Positions 26,751-34,821 of a stretch of DNA of 64,000 bases are shown one piece after another. The DNA is from Smithella sp. GTDB taxonomy: Bacteria; Desulfobacterota; Syntrophia; Syntrophales; Smithellaceae. Under the pieces are notes generated by a model. That model saw nothing but the letters and a program-made list of their open reading frames with translations, searched no databases and was not told where the DNA came from. How positions within the stretch are numbered: position 1 is the stretch's first letter; each line of letters opens with the position of its first letter. Location: positions 1 through 64,000 of the forward strand of contig JAAZHX010000109.1 in NCBI GenBank assembly GCA_012510495.1. Reading direction: 5' to 3'. The translations under genes and the position numbers were made by a program.

Positions 26751-28652
26751 ATGCTTGCAGGGCGGGAAGACCATCTTGAAAAATTCAAAAAACGCTATCC
26801 GGAAAAATTCGTCCCCGAAAAAGACCTTTTCGGATGCATCCGCCGCGGCAATTCCATCTTTGTCGGTACGGCCTGCGGCGAACCGCAGAACCTGCTCGAA
26901 TCGCTCATCCGCTACGTAGAAAACACGCCCCACACCATTTACGGGACGCAGATCATTCACATCTGGACCCTTGGCGTGGCGCCTTACGCCAACAAAAAGT
27001 TCAAGATTAACTTTCGCCACAATTCGTTCTTCATCAGCGACAGCTCCCGACAGATGGTCAATGAAGGGTTGGCCGACTACACGCCGACCTTCCTTTCGGA
27101 AATTCCGTCCCTCTTTCGCCGCGGAATCATCACCATCGACGTCGCGCTGGTGCAGCTCTCAGAGCCGGACGAAGAAGGCCTGATGAGCCTGGGCGTGAGC
27201 GTGGACATCGTCAAAGCCGCCGTGGAGCAGGCCCGGCTGGTCATTGCGCAGGTCAACCGGCACATGCCGCGCGTTCGCGGCGATGCCATGGTGGATATCC
27301 GCGACGTGGATTTCATCCTCCCCCACGACGAACCCATCCTGGAATATACGCCCGAGCCTCCCGGCGAAGTGACCGAAAAGATCGGGACCTATGTGTCGCG
27401 CATCGTGCAGGACGGCGACACCATTCAGGTGGGATACGGAACCATGCCTAACGCCATTCTGGCCCATCTTTCGGGCAAGCGGGATCTGGGCGTGCACACG
27501 GAGCTGCTCACCGACGGCATCATTGACCTCATGAAAAAAGGCGTCGTGACCAACGCGAAAAAATCCCTCGACCGCAAAAAGACCGTCGCGTCGTTCTGCA
27601 TGGGGAGCCGCAACACGTACAAATTCCTGAATGACAATCCGGCGTTTGAGTTCAGGCCGATCGACTATACCAACAGTCTCTTTGTCATCGGCCGGCAGAC
27701 CAACATGACCGCCATCAACTCCGCGCTGGAAATCGATCTCACGGGACAGGCCACCGCGGAATCGATCGGCTCAATCTTTTACAGCGGCGTGGGCGGACAG
27801 GCGGACTTCATGCGGGGTTCGGCGCTTGCGCCGGGCGGCAAGTCCATTCTGGCCATGCGTTCCACCTCGGTCGACATGGCACACTCCCGCATCGTCCCCT
27901 GCCTTTCCGCCGGCGCGTCGGCCACGCTCACCCGCGGGGACGTGCACTATGTGGTCACGGAATACGGAACGGCCTATCTGCACGGGAAGAACATCCGGGA
28001 ACGCGCCATGGCCCTCATTTCCATCGCGCACCCGAATTTCCGCCCCTGGCTCGTGGAGCAGGCGCGCGAACGGGGACTCATCTACCGCGATCAGGCGTTC
28101 ATCCCCGGAACAACAGGCGTGTACCCGGAGCATCTGGAAACCTACCGCTCCACGCGGACCGGTCTGGCGCTTTTCCTCCGCCCCGTCAAAATCAGCGACG
28201 AGGGAATCATCAAGGCCTTTCTCTACTCGCTGTCGGACAAAAGCATCTATACGCGCTTTTTCACCAACATGGTTCACATGCCCCATAACGTCCTTCAAAA
28301 ATACGTAATCATCGATTACTCGAAAGAAATGCTGATGCTCGCCATCCAGGAGCGGCAGGGCATGGAGGAAATCTTGGGCATGGGCCAGTATATCATCGAC
28401 ACGGATACCCACACGGCCGCCGCCTCCTTCCTGGTGGGCGACGCCTGGCAGAACCGCGGTATCGGCATTGTGTTGCTCGACTACCTCACCGAAATCGCAA
28501 AGAGGGATGGACTTCTGGGCTTTTCCGCCACGGTGCTGGCGGAAAACAAAGCTATGCTCCGCCTTTTCGAACGAATGAATTTTCAGATGGAAAAGCGGCT
28601 TTCTTCGGGCGTCTATGAGCTGACCATGGGCTTCTACCCAAGAGAACCCTGA
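26751..28652 (+). CDS. Acetyl-CoA hydrolase/transferase fused to a GNAT acetyltransferase
   Basis: The ATG at 26751 has GGAGG seven bases upstream and gives 633 residues. The first 430 residues are a CoA-transferase/hydrolase of the acetyl-CoA:4-hydroxybutyrate type (QVGYGTMPNAILAHL, GVHTELLTDGI, GVGGQADFMRGS, VTEYGTAYLHGKN). From about residue 465 a GNAT acetyltransferase follows (ISDEGIIKAFLYSLSDKS, the acetyl-CoA motif QNRGIGIVLLDYL, ENKAMLRLFERMNF). This fusion is known from several deltaproteobacteria. It may link acyl-CoA use to protein acetylation; that role is inference. It lies alone between fmt and a convergent regulator gene. Confidence 0.9.
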   Translation: MLAGREDHLEKFKKRYPEKFVPEKDLFGCIRRGNSIFVGTACGEPQNLLESLIRYVENTPHTIYGTQIIHIWTLGVAPYANKKFKINFRHNSFFISDSSRQMVNEGLADYTPTFLSEIPSLFRRGIITIDVALVQLSEPDEEGLMSLGVSVDIVKAAVEQARLVIAQVNRHMPRVRGDAMVDIRDVDFILPHDEPILEYTPEPPGEVTEKIGTYVSRIVQDGDTIQVGYGTMPNAILAHLSGKRDLGVHTELLTDGIIDLMKKGVVTNAKKSLDRKKTVASFCMGSRNTYKFLNDNPAFEFRPIDYTNSLFVIGRQTNMTAINSALEIDLTGQATAESIGSIFYSGVGGQADFMRGSALAPGGKSILAMRSTSVDMAHSRIVPCLSAGASATLTRGDVHYVVTEYGTAYLHGKNIRERAMALISIAHPNFRPWLVEQARERGLIYRDQAFIPGTTGVYPEHLETYRSTRTGLALFLRPVKISDEGIIKAFLYSLSDKSIYTRFFTNMVHMPHNVLQKYVIIDYSKEMLMLAIQERQGMEEILGMGQYIIDTDTHTAAASFLVGDAWQNRGIGIVLLDYLTEIAKRDGLLGFSATVLAENKAMLRLFERMNFQMEKRLSSGVYELTMGFYPREP

Positions 28653-28829
28653 GCGTTTTGATTCCCGTTTCTTTTGCAAAGATATCGTCGGAACTCCGGG
28701 CGCGCATCCGGAAACCGCCGGCCGACTGCTCCGATAGAACGCCCCGTTCAGATGACATTCCAAAGCCGGCATCGGAAAAAAGCGCAAAAAAACTTCCCCC
28801 GGGGCACATCCGCCGGAAGGCGGGGCATT

Positions 28830-29519
28830 TTACCGTGCGTTTTTTCCTTTTTCGGCAAGCTCTTCCAGAAGCGTCCGGTTCACCAGCCAGATCGTGGATC
28901 CTTTTTCCTCGATCAGCTTCCTGCCTTTCATGCCGCCCAGAGCCCGGGAAAGCGATTCCGGTCCGGTGCCCAGCAGGCCGGCCAGCTGCAGCTTAGAAAT
29001 GTTGAGTTCGACCCGATCCCGGTTTCCCTGCTCCCGCGCGAGCTCCAGAAGACAGGACGCCAGACGGCCGGGGATTTCCTTGAGCGACAGATTTTCCACT
29101 TGGACGGTAAACTCCCGCAGGCGCGCGGCCAGCAAGGCCAGGATATTCATCGTGAGGGACGGCTGATGCGTAATCAAACGAATAAACTCCTCTCTGTTGA
29201 AAAACAGAAGACGGCAAGGAGTCACCGCGCGGGCATTGGCGGGAAAAGACTTCCCTGAAAAAACCGGAACCGCGCCGATGGTGTCACCCTCCCGGACGAT
29301 GTGAAGGATCTGCTCCTTTCCGTCGGGGGAAAGCTTGTAAACATTGACGACCCCCGCGACCACCAGATAAAAGCCGATGCCTTCATCACCGTCATGGAAA
29401 ACGACCTGCCCTTTGGCGTAGTGCCGGGAAACCGCTATTTTTTCGATTTCCACAAGATGCTCATCCGGAAGTCCTCCGAAAAGCTGGCTTTGGATCAGAA
29501 TATCGCGAATTTTGTTCAT
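28830..29519 (-). CDS. Crp/Fnr family transcription regulator (HcpR-like by context)
   Basis: The ATG at 29519 with GGGAGG eight bases upstream gives 229 residues. The cyclic-nucleotide-binding-like beta-roll shows GQVVFHDGDEGIGFYLVVAG and the second domain a winged helix with SKLQLAGLLGTGPESLSRALGGM as recognition region. There is no N-terminal Cys set as in FNR, so a heme or ligand sensor (HcpR/Dnr type) is possible. It is transcribed away from an hcp-like gene and a ferredoxin gene, the usual target of HcpR for nitrosative stress. An FNR-type half site lies between. Confidence 0.85.
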   Translation of the reverse strand: MNKIRDILIQSQLFGGLPDEHLVEIEKIAVSRHYAKGQVVFHDGDEGIGFYLVVAGVVNVYKLSPDGKEQILHIVREGDTIGAVPVFSGKSFPANARAVTPCRLLFFNREEFIRLITHQPSLTMNILALLAARLREFTVQVENLSLKEIPGRLASCLLELAREQGNRDRVELNISKLQLAGLLGTGPESLSRALGGMKGRKLIEEKGSTIWLVNRTLLEELAEKGKNAR

Positions 29520-29554
29520 CCGTTGCGCCTCCCGGTAATACATTTTTTCTTTAC

Positions 29555-29568
29555 TTAACATAAATCAA
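29555..29568. promoter_or_regulatory. Possible FNR/HcpR-type operator between the regulator and hcp-like genes
   Basis: The sequence TTAAC ATAA ATCAA has one perfect ATCAA half and one half matching three of five positions of TTGAT, with the four-base spacer usual for the FNR family. It sits in the divergent control region. The match is modest and should be seen as a candidate. Confidence 0.4.
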
Positions 29569-29634
29569 GGATGTCCGGAACGATTTTCAGTATCTTTACG
29601 GCAAATCATCACGAATCTTCACAGGAGATATCCC

Positions 29635-30276
29635 ATGTTTTGTTATCAGTGCCAGGAAACCGTCAGGAACGAAGGCTGCGCCGTCAGAGGGGTCTGCGGC
29701 AAAACCGAAGAAACATCCAATCTGCAGGACCTGCTGATTTATCTTTTGAACGGCATGGCCATCTATGCCGACCAGGTTGTGGCTGCGGTAAAATCCGGCG
29801 CCATCAAGCGCTTTATCGTCATGGCAGGATGCGATGGTCGGCATAAATCCCGCGGCTATTACACCGATGTGGCCCGGGAACTCCCCGCGGATACGATCAT
29901 CCTCACCGCCGGCTGCGCCAAGTACCGCTACAACAAGCTTAAGCTGGGCGACATCGACGGGATTCCCAGGGTGCTGGATGCCGGGCAGTGCAACGACTGC
30001 TATTCGCTGGCGGTGATCGCGTTGAAGCTCAAGGAGGTTTTCGGCCTGAACAACATCAACGAACTGCCGATTTCCTTCGATGTTGCCTGGTATGAACAAA
30101 AGGCCGTGGCCGTGCTGCTGGCCCTGCTGCACCTGGGAGTGAAGGGCATCCGCCTCGGTCCGACGCTGCCTGCTTTTGCCTCGCCGAACGTGCTCAAGGT
30201 TCTGGTGGAGAATTTCAACATCAGACCGATCGCGGATCCGAAGACGGATGTTGAAGCAATGGTGAAAGGGAATTAA
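29635..30276 (+). CDS. Miniature hybrid-cluster-protein-like protein lacking the central domain
   Basis: The 213-residue product starts with the typical Hcp N-terminus [10 protein letters not shown], further cysteines in [11 protein letters not shown] and [10 protein letters not shown], then jumps directly to the Hcp C-terminal half: [34 protein letters not shown], then DVAWYEQKA and LGPTLPAF. About 330 residues of the middle, which in normal Hcp (about 550) hold the His, Glu and one Cys ligand of the hybrid cluster, are missing. There is no stop or frameshift, and the Shine-Dalgarno (CAGGAG) is good, so it looks like a deliberate short form. The cubane-cluster Cys set is complete. Where Hcp usually has GQCNDS it has GQCNDC. 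Activity as hydroxylamine/NO reductase is doubtful. Confidence 0.85.
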   Translation: MFCYQCQETVRNEGCAVRGVCGKTEETSNLQDLLIYLLNGMAIYADQVVAAVKSGAIKRFIVMAGCDGRHKSRGYYTDVARELPADTIILTAGCAKYRYNKLKLGDIDGIPRVLDAGQCNDCYSLAVIALKLKEVFGLNNINELPISFDVAWYEQKAVAVLLALLHLGVKGIRLGPTLPAFASPNVLKVLVENFNIRPIADPKTDVEAMVKGN

Positions 30277-30288
30277 GAGAGGAAAGTT

Positions 30289-31026
30289 ATGAAAAAAATA
30301 TTGCGGAAAATCATTGAAATTGACGAGGAGCTGTGCGACGGGTGCGGCCAATGCGTGACCGGCTGCGATGAGGGCGCCCTGCAGATCATCGACGGAAAAG
30401 CCAAAGTTGTCTCCGAGACGTTTTGCGACGGTCTGGGCGCCTGCATTGGAGAATGTCCGACGGGCGCGCTGAAAATCGTTGAGCGTGAAGCTCCTCCGTT
30501 TGACGAAGAAGCCGTCAAAAAACATCTGTCAAAAAAAGAACAGGAAACGATGCCGTGCGGATGTCCCTCTGCGCACATCCAGATTTTTGAAAAACCCATC
30601 ACCTGTGAAGCGGCCAACAAACCGAAATCGTTGCAGAGTGTTGAGGATGAATCAGCCCTCACCCACTGGCCGATTCAGATTAAACTGATCCCGGCGGGCG
30701 CCCCCTTTCTGAAAGGCGCTGACCTGCTGGTCCTCGCGGACTGCACGGCGGTCGCCTTCCCCTCGCTGCACCGGGATTTATTGAAAGGCAGGGTGGTGAT
30801 GATGGGCTGTCCGAAATTCGACGACGTGCAGGAATACGTTCAAAAGTTTGCCGACATTTTTCGGACGGCGGACATCAAAAGCGTCACGGTGGCCGTCATG
30901 GAAGTCCCCTGCTGTTCGGGCATGCCCATGATCGTCCGGAAAGGCATGGAAGCGGCAAACAAAAAAACCCCCCTGACCGAAATCGTTCTGAGTTTAAGAG
31001 GGAAAGTTATGAAAAAAAGCCCGTGA
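30289..31026 (+). CDS. Ferredoxin-like 4Fe-4S protein partner of the hcp-like gene
   Basis: The 245-residue protein starts with two 4Fe-4S sites of the ferredoxin type (LCDGCGQCVTGCDEGAL, then FCDGLGACIGECPTGAL). A third set of cysteines follows in MPCGCPSAHI, and the C-terminal half (LADCTAVAFPSLHRDLLKGR, MMGCPKFDD, EVPCCSGMP) carries more. This is the ferredoxin-like family often encoded with Hcp in anaerobes and presumably passes electrons to it. The Shine-Dalgarno is GAGAGGAAAG. The 3' end repeats the translation-start region, see findings. Confidence 0.87.
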   Translation: MKKILRKIIEIDEELCDGCGQCVTGCDEGALQIIDGKAKVVSETFCDGLGACIGECPTGALKIVEREAPPFDEEAVKKHLSKKEQETMPCGCPSAHIQIFEKPITCEAANKPKSLQSVEDESALTHWPIQIKLIPAGAPFLKGADLLVLADCTAVAFPSLHRDLLKGRVVMMGCPKFDDVQEYVQKFADIFRTADIKSVTVAVMEVPCCSGMPMIVRKGMEAANKKTPLTEIVLSLRGKVMKKSP

Positions 31027-31096
31027 CGCGCGTCATAAACTTATTTGATTCGTCAGGGATCGGCGCTGCGGCAGGGCGAACCAGTTTCACGCCGGT

Positions 31097-33319
31097 TTAA
31101 AACTGCTGGCCCACGTTGAGATAAATGGACGAATGGCCCCGCTGGGCCTGGCCATAAGCCAGGTAAACCGGCCCGATATACGTTTTGATTCCCAAAAAAA
31201 TGCTCCCGGCCAGAATCAGGGATTCGAAATTGATTTCCGACCGTTTGTTCCAGACATTGCCCGCTTCCGCCGACAAGCCGATGTACAGGGGCATCTTCAG
31301 CGCGCCCATTCCGGCAGAGCCGATTTCCCGGTAGGCCACCAGGCGGGCCAAGCCGGTATGGCGTCCGTAGATTTCATTGGTGGAAAAGCCGGACAGATTC
31401 AGGAAGCCGCCCAGCGGAAATGTGTCCTGAACATCCATGCTGTCGTCATCCAGCATGGTTTTAACATCGAGCGCGGGAATAAAGGTGTACTTTCCCCAGG
31501 TGAAGGCGGTCATCCAGCTAAACCCCAGGGCCTGCTCATCAATGTCCGAGCCCAGCGCCTTCAGGTTGTAACTCCACAGCAGATTGGCGTTCGTTCCCCT
31601 GAGCGGAAAAATATAATTGTCCAGCCTGCTGTAAGCGACGGAAGCCTGAACGCTGCCGCGGTTATAGGTGTTTTCCGGCATACTGGGGTCGCCGATGGCA
31701 ATCTTCACGTTGCCGTGCTCCCGGTGAAGGCCCACGCGCACTTCGCCCCAGTTGCCGAATTGCCGGCCCGCGCCCAGGCCGAATTGAGTGGACTGAACAC
31801 GGTACTGCGTCAGGATTTCGCCCTTATCGTTGTAGGTGTTGATGTTGCGCATGAGGTAGGCGGCATTGGCGGCGGCAAAATAATTAAAGGAATAGTCCAG
31901 CGGCTGATAAAGTTCGGTATAGATGCGCGGGTTCTCGCCGATTCTCACCTCGGTTCGCCATTCTCCGGCCAGACGGTTCAGAGCCGCTTTGGTAAACTGC
32001 GCGGTCAGAGCGTAACTGCCGGATCCCTTGAAGTTATCCTCCAACCCCAGTCCGAACCGGAAATAATTCGGCCCCCATACTTTATCGAAAGGTTCGATGA
32101 CGATCGCCGTGGACTGGTCTTTTTTCCGAATGTGGAAGTCCACGCGTTCAAAGGTGTCGATGCCGTACACCCGGTCGATATTTTTTTTCAAGTCGGGCAT
32201 GTTCAGGGGTTCACCCGGTTGAATGTCCACATGCGCGGCAATCAGCGCGTCGGGTAACGACGACTTGTTGTCCACCTCCACGACGTCGATCACCGGCATC
32301 GGCTGGTCTTTCTTCCGCTGCGCCCGCAGATAGGCGAGAAATTCCTCTTCCCGCACGACCAGATGCTCGAGATCGGGTTTCATCTCCGCGGTCTTCTTCC
32401 GTCCGGCGGCAACGGCCTCTTCCGCCTTGGAGAAATCACTGCTGCCGATTGCGCCCATCTCCGGACGAATCAGAATGTCCCCTTCCCGCATGGTGCGAAT
32501 CTGCGCTTGGGTGTTGCGCTGCACCATGATGGAGGTGAGCTGAGAGGTGATTGCCACAGAGGTGGCCAACTGATCACGGCTGCTCAGTTCTGTGCTGATG
32601 TCCACGACAATCACGACGTCCGCGCCCATCCGCCGTACGATATCGATCGGCAGATTGTTGGCAATGCCGCCGTCCACCAGAAGCCTGCCGTCCATTTCCA
32701 CCGGGGCGAACAGCGCGGGAATGGACATGCTGGCGCGAAGCGCCTTCACCAGCTCCCCTTTTTCCAGAATGACGGCGTCGCCGGTTTCGATATCCGCGGC
32801 CACGGCCCGAAACGGAATATTCAGCCGGTTAAAATCGTCAATGCCTTCCGTGTGAATCAGTATGGATTTCAGAATCAGGTTCAGATTCTGCCCCTGAAGC
32901 ACTCCTCTGGCCATGGTAAATTCTCCGTCTTTGAAACCCAGATCGAGGTCGATCAGAAAGTCAGCGGCGTCTCTTTTCCGGCGGAAGGTCATTTCGCTCG
33001 CGTCCGGCTTATCTTTGAAGGCTTCATTCCACTGCATGCTGGTAATGAATTTTCCCAGTTCGGCGGGCGACAGTCCTGAAGCGTAAACGCCGCCGACAAT
33101 TGCCCCCATGCTGGTTCCCGCGATGCAGTAAATTGGAATTTTCATTTCTTCCAGAACCTGAATCACGCCCACGTGCGCCAGTCCCCGCGCGCCGCCGCCG
33201 CTCAGCACGAGGCCAATCCGGGGACGTCCGTCCAAAACGTCCTGGCCGGCCTGAAGATCGGACGCAGCGAATAAAAAAGCGCCGGCGCACAGGCAGAAAA
33301 ACAGAATTCTTATTTTCAT
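31097..33319 (-). CDS. Patatin-like phospholipase fused to an outer-membrane beta-barrel (type Vd, PlpD-like)
   Basis: The ATG at 33319 gives 740 residues with a Sec signal peptide (about 1-24). The patatin domain follows: glycine-rich oxyanion LVLSGGGARGLAHVGV, nucleophile Ser70 in AGTSMG, and catalytic Asp in VDGGIANNLP. A POTRA-like module lies at about 345-410 (VDIQPGEPLNMPDLKKNID). The last 330 residues are alternating amphipathic strands ending in aromatic Phe (VGQQF), the pattern of a 16-strand surface-antigen barrel. The patatin head would be exported through its own barrel to the surface or periplasm and act as phospholipase A. Length and order fit PlpD. Confidence 0.92.
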   Translation of the reverse strand: MKIRILFFCLCAGAFLFAASDLQAGQDVLDGRPRIGLVLSGGGARGLAHVGVIQVLEEMKIPIYCIAGTSMGAIVGGVYASGLSPAELGKFITSMQWNEAFKDKPDASEMTFRRKRDAADFLIDLDLGFKDGEFTMARGVLQGQNLNLILKSILIHTEGIDDFNRLNIPFRAVAADIETGDAVILEKGELVKALRASMSIPALFAPVEMDGRLLVDGGIANNLPIDIVRRMGADVVIVVDISTELSSRDQLATSVAITSQLTSIMVQRNTQAQIRTMREGDILIRPEMGAIGSSDFSKAEEAVAAGRKKTAEMKPDLEHLVVREEEFLAYLRAQRKKDQPMPVIDVVEVDNKSSLPDALIAAHVDIQPGEPLNMPDLKKNIDRVYGIDTFERVDFHIRKKDQSTAIVIEPFDKVWGPNYFRFGLGLEDNFKGSGSYALTAQFTKAALNRLAGEWRTEVRIGENPRIYTELYQPLDYSFNYFAAANAAYLMRNINTYNDKGEILTQYRVQSTQFGLGAGRQFGNWGEVRVGLHREHGNVKIAIGDPSMPENTYNRGSVQASVAYSRLDNYIFPLRGTNANLLWSYNLKALGSDIDEQALGFSWMTAFTWGKYTFIPALDVKTMLDDDSMDVQDTFPLGGFLNLSGFSTNEIYGRHTGLARLVAYREIGSAGMGALKMPLYIGLSAEAGNVWNKRSEINFESLILAGSIFLGIKTYIGPVYLAYGQAQRGHSSIYLNVGQQF

Positions 33320-33394
33320 TGATTTCCCGGAAGGATGAATGGTTCCCGCTCCCATGGGTGTCCCCTCCGATAGATGTCTTGTGAGATTAATTGT

Positions 33395-33973
33395 TCAGAA
33401 GCGTCCAGATACCCGCCGCGGCGATCCCGCCGCTTCCCGGTATGCCGGAGGCACTCTTCCAGCCGCGTCGAACAGGATTCCTTCCCGGCTCAACAAGCGC
33501 TTCTTCATATCGGCGCCGCCGCCAAACCGGCCCGGCGTTCCGTCGGCCCGGACCACGCGATGACAGGGAATGACAAGCGGAAAAGGATTCTTCGCCATCA
33601 CTGAACCCACCGCCCGGGCCGCGCGCGGAAATCCGGCCCTGGCCGCCAGACCCCAATATGTGCACACTTTCCCGTGAGGGATGCCGAGCGTTTCCTTCAA
33701 CACCTGCGTTGAAAATTCCGTCAGCCCGGATAAATTCAGCAGCGATAAATCCACGCGCCGTTCTTTCCCAAGGCACAAATCAACGATCAGACGATCCAGA
33801 CCGCCGGATATTTTGCGAGGCTTTTTCCCGACAGCGGGAAAATCCCGCAGGATTCTCCGAACCATCTTTTCCCTGCCCGGAAGATAAATTCGTTCCAGCC
33901 GGATCCGCTTCCCTGTCTTCCCCCACACCCATCCAATTTCGTCGCTTCCTGCCTTCATGATTTGATAATACAT
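33395..33973 (-). CDS. Methylated-DNA-protein cysteine methyltransferase
   Basis: The 192-residue protein ends with the MGMT/Ogt active domain: IPHGKVCTYWGLAARAG, RAVGSVMAKNPFPLVIPCHRVV with acceptor Cys in PCHR, and RFGGGADMKKRLLSREG. The first 85 residues are a divergent N-terminal domain rich in basic residues. It repairs O6-alkylguanine by a suicide reaction. The start has GAGG six bases upstream. Confidence 0.92.
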   Translation of the reverse strand: MYYQIMKAGSDEIGWVWGKTGKRIRLERIYLPGREKMVRRILRDFPAVGKKPRKISGGLDRLIVDLCLGKERRVDLSLLNLSGLTEFSTQVLKETLGIPHGKVCTYWGLAARAGFPRAARAVGSVMAKNPFPLVIPCHRVVRADGTPGRFGGGADMKKRLLSREGILFDAAGRVPPAYREAAGSPRRVSGRF

Positions 33974-34014
33974 AAAAAACCTCGTCTTTTCCTTCAGTCT
34001 TCAGCCTTCGGCCT

Positions 34015-34572
34015 TTATCCCATGTGTTCAATCAATATCTTCACACCGATGCCGATCAGGACCAGTCCTCCCGCGATTTCCACTTTTTTGCCGAAGATTT
34101 TTGCCAGCGTTTTCCCGAATACCATCCCGACCGCTGTCATCATGAAGCAAACCACGCCGATCATCGCCGCCGGAAAAAGAATGGGCGTCTTCAGAAGAGA
34201 AAAACTGAATCCCACCGCCAGCGCATCGATGCTGGTGGCAATCGATAACAAAAACAGCGGCCAGCCGCGCGTCTGATCCCCTTTTTCCTCATCGTTTTCC
34301 GCCTCAAATCCTTCCCAGATCATTTTTCCGCCAACAACCGCCAAAAGCGCGAAAGCAATCCAGTGGTCGAAGGACTGGATCAGTTCGACGACCGTCGAAC
34401 CGGCCAGCCAGCCGATCAACGGCATCACAAACTGAAAAATGCCGAACGCAAAGGAAAGACGCAAAACCGGCGCCCAGGACTTTTTATGATGGGCCGCGCC
34501 GATGCCGATCGCCACGGAAAACGCATCCACACCCAGGCCGAGCGCCAGAAGCAATATGGTTGTCAGGCTCAT
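34015..34572 (-). CDS. mntP: Manganese efflux pump MntP
   Basis: The ATG at 34572 gives 185 residues with six predicted membrane helices. The two MntP signature motifs with acidic residues inside helices are visible: GLGVDAFSVAIG near the start and IATSIDALAVGFS in the second half. It exports Mn2+ across the inner membrane. No yybP-ykoY (Mn) riboswitch was seen in the 5' region. A frame opening further upstream (34656) has no supporting start site. Confidence 0.93.
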   Translation of the reverse strand: MSLTTILLLALGLGVDAFSVAIGIGAAHHKKSWAPVLRLSFAFGIFQFVMPLIGWLAGSTVVELIQSFDHWIAFALLAVVGGKMIWEGFEAENDEEKGDQTRGWPLFLLSIATSIDALAVGFSFSLLKTPILFPAAMIGVVCFMMTAVGMVFGKTLAKIFGKKVEIAGGLVLIGIGVKILIEHMG

Positions 34573-34821
34573 CTGCAGCAACTCTCTTACAACAAAAATC
34601 TTGGGGGATTCTATAGCCATAGGACAGACGAAAAGTAAATCCTGAATTTTGCACACATTATTTCCGCAATCCGCGAGAAAAATTCCATATCATTAATTCT
34701 CACGGGGCCTTTCGAGGCTGAATACGCGCAGGAAACTTCATGGAGCGGATTATCCGGTCCTGCCCATCGGGGAAAACCGGTTTGTATTGACAGAAGACGG
34801 CGTCCTCCCTATACTTCCGGC

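Noticed and set aside
28809-28830. CCGCC-GGAA-GGCGG hairpin as terminator after the Crp/Fnr or CoA-transferase gene
   Set aside because: Short stem and only four T; evidence is too thin to call in either direction.
34573-34700. Manganese riboswitch (yybP-ykoY) before mntP
   Set aside because: None of the conserved internal-loop sequences was found in the leader.
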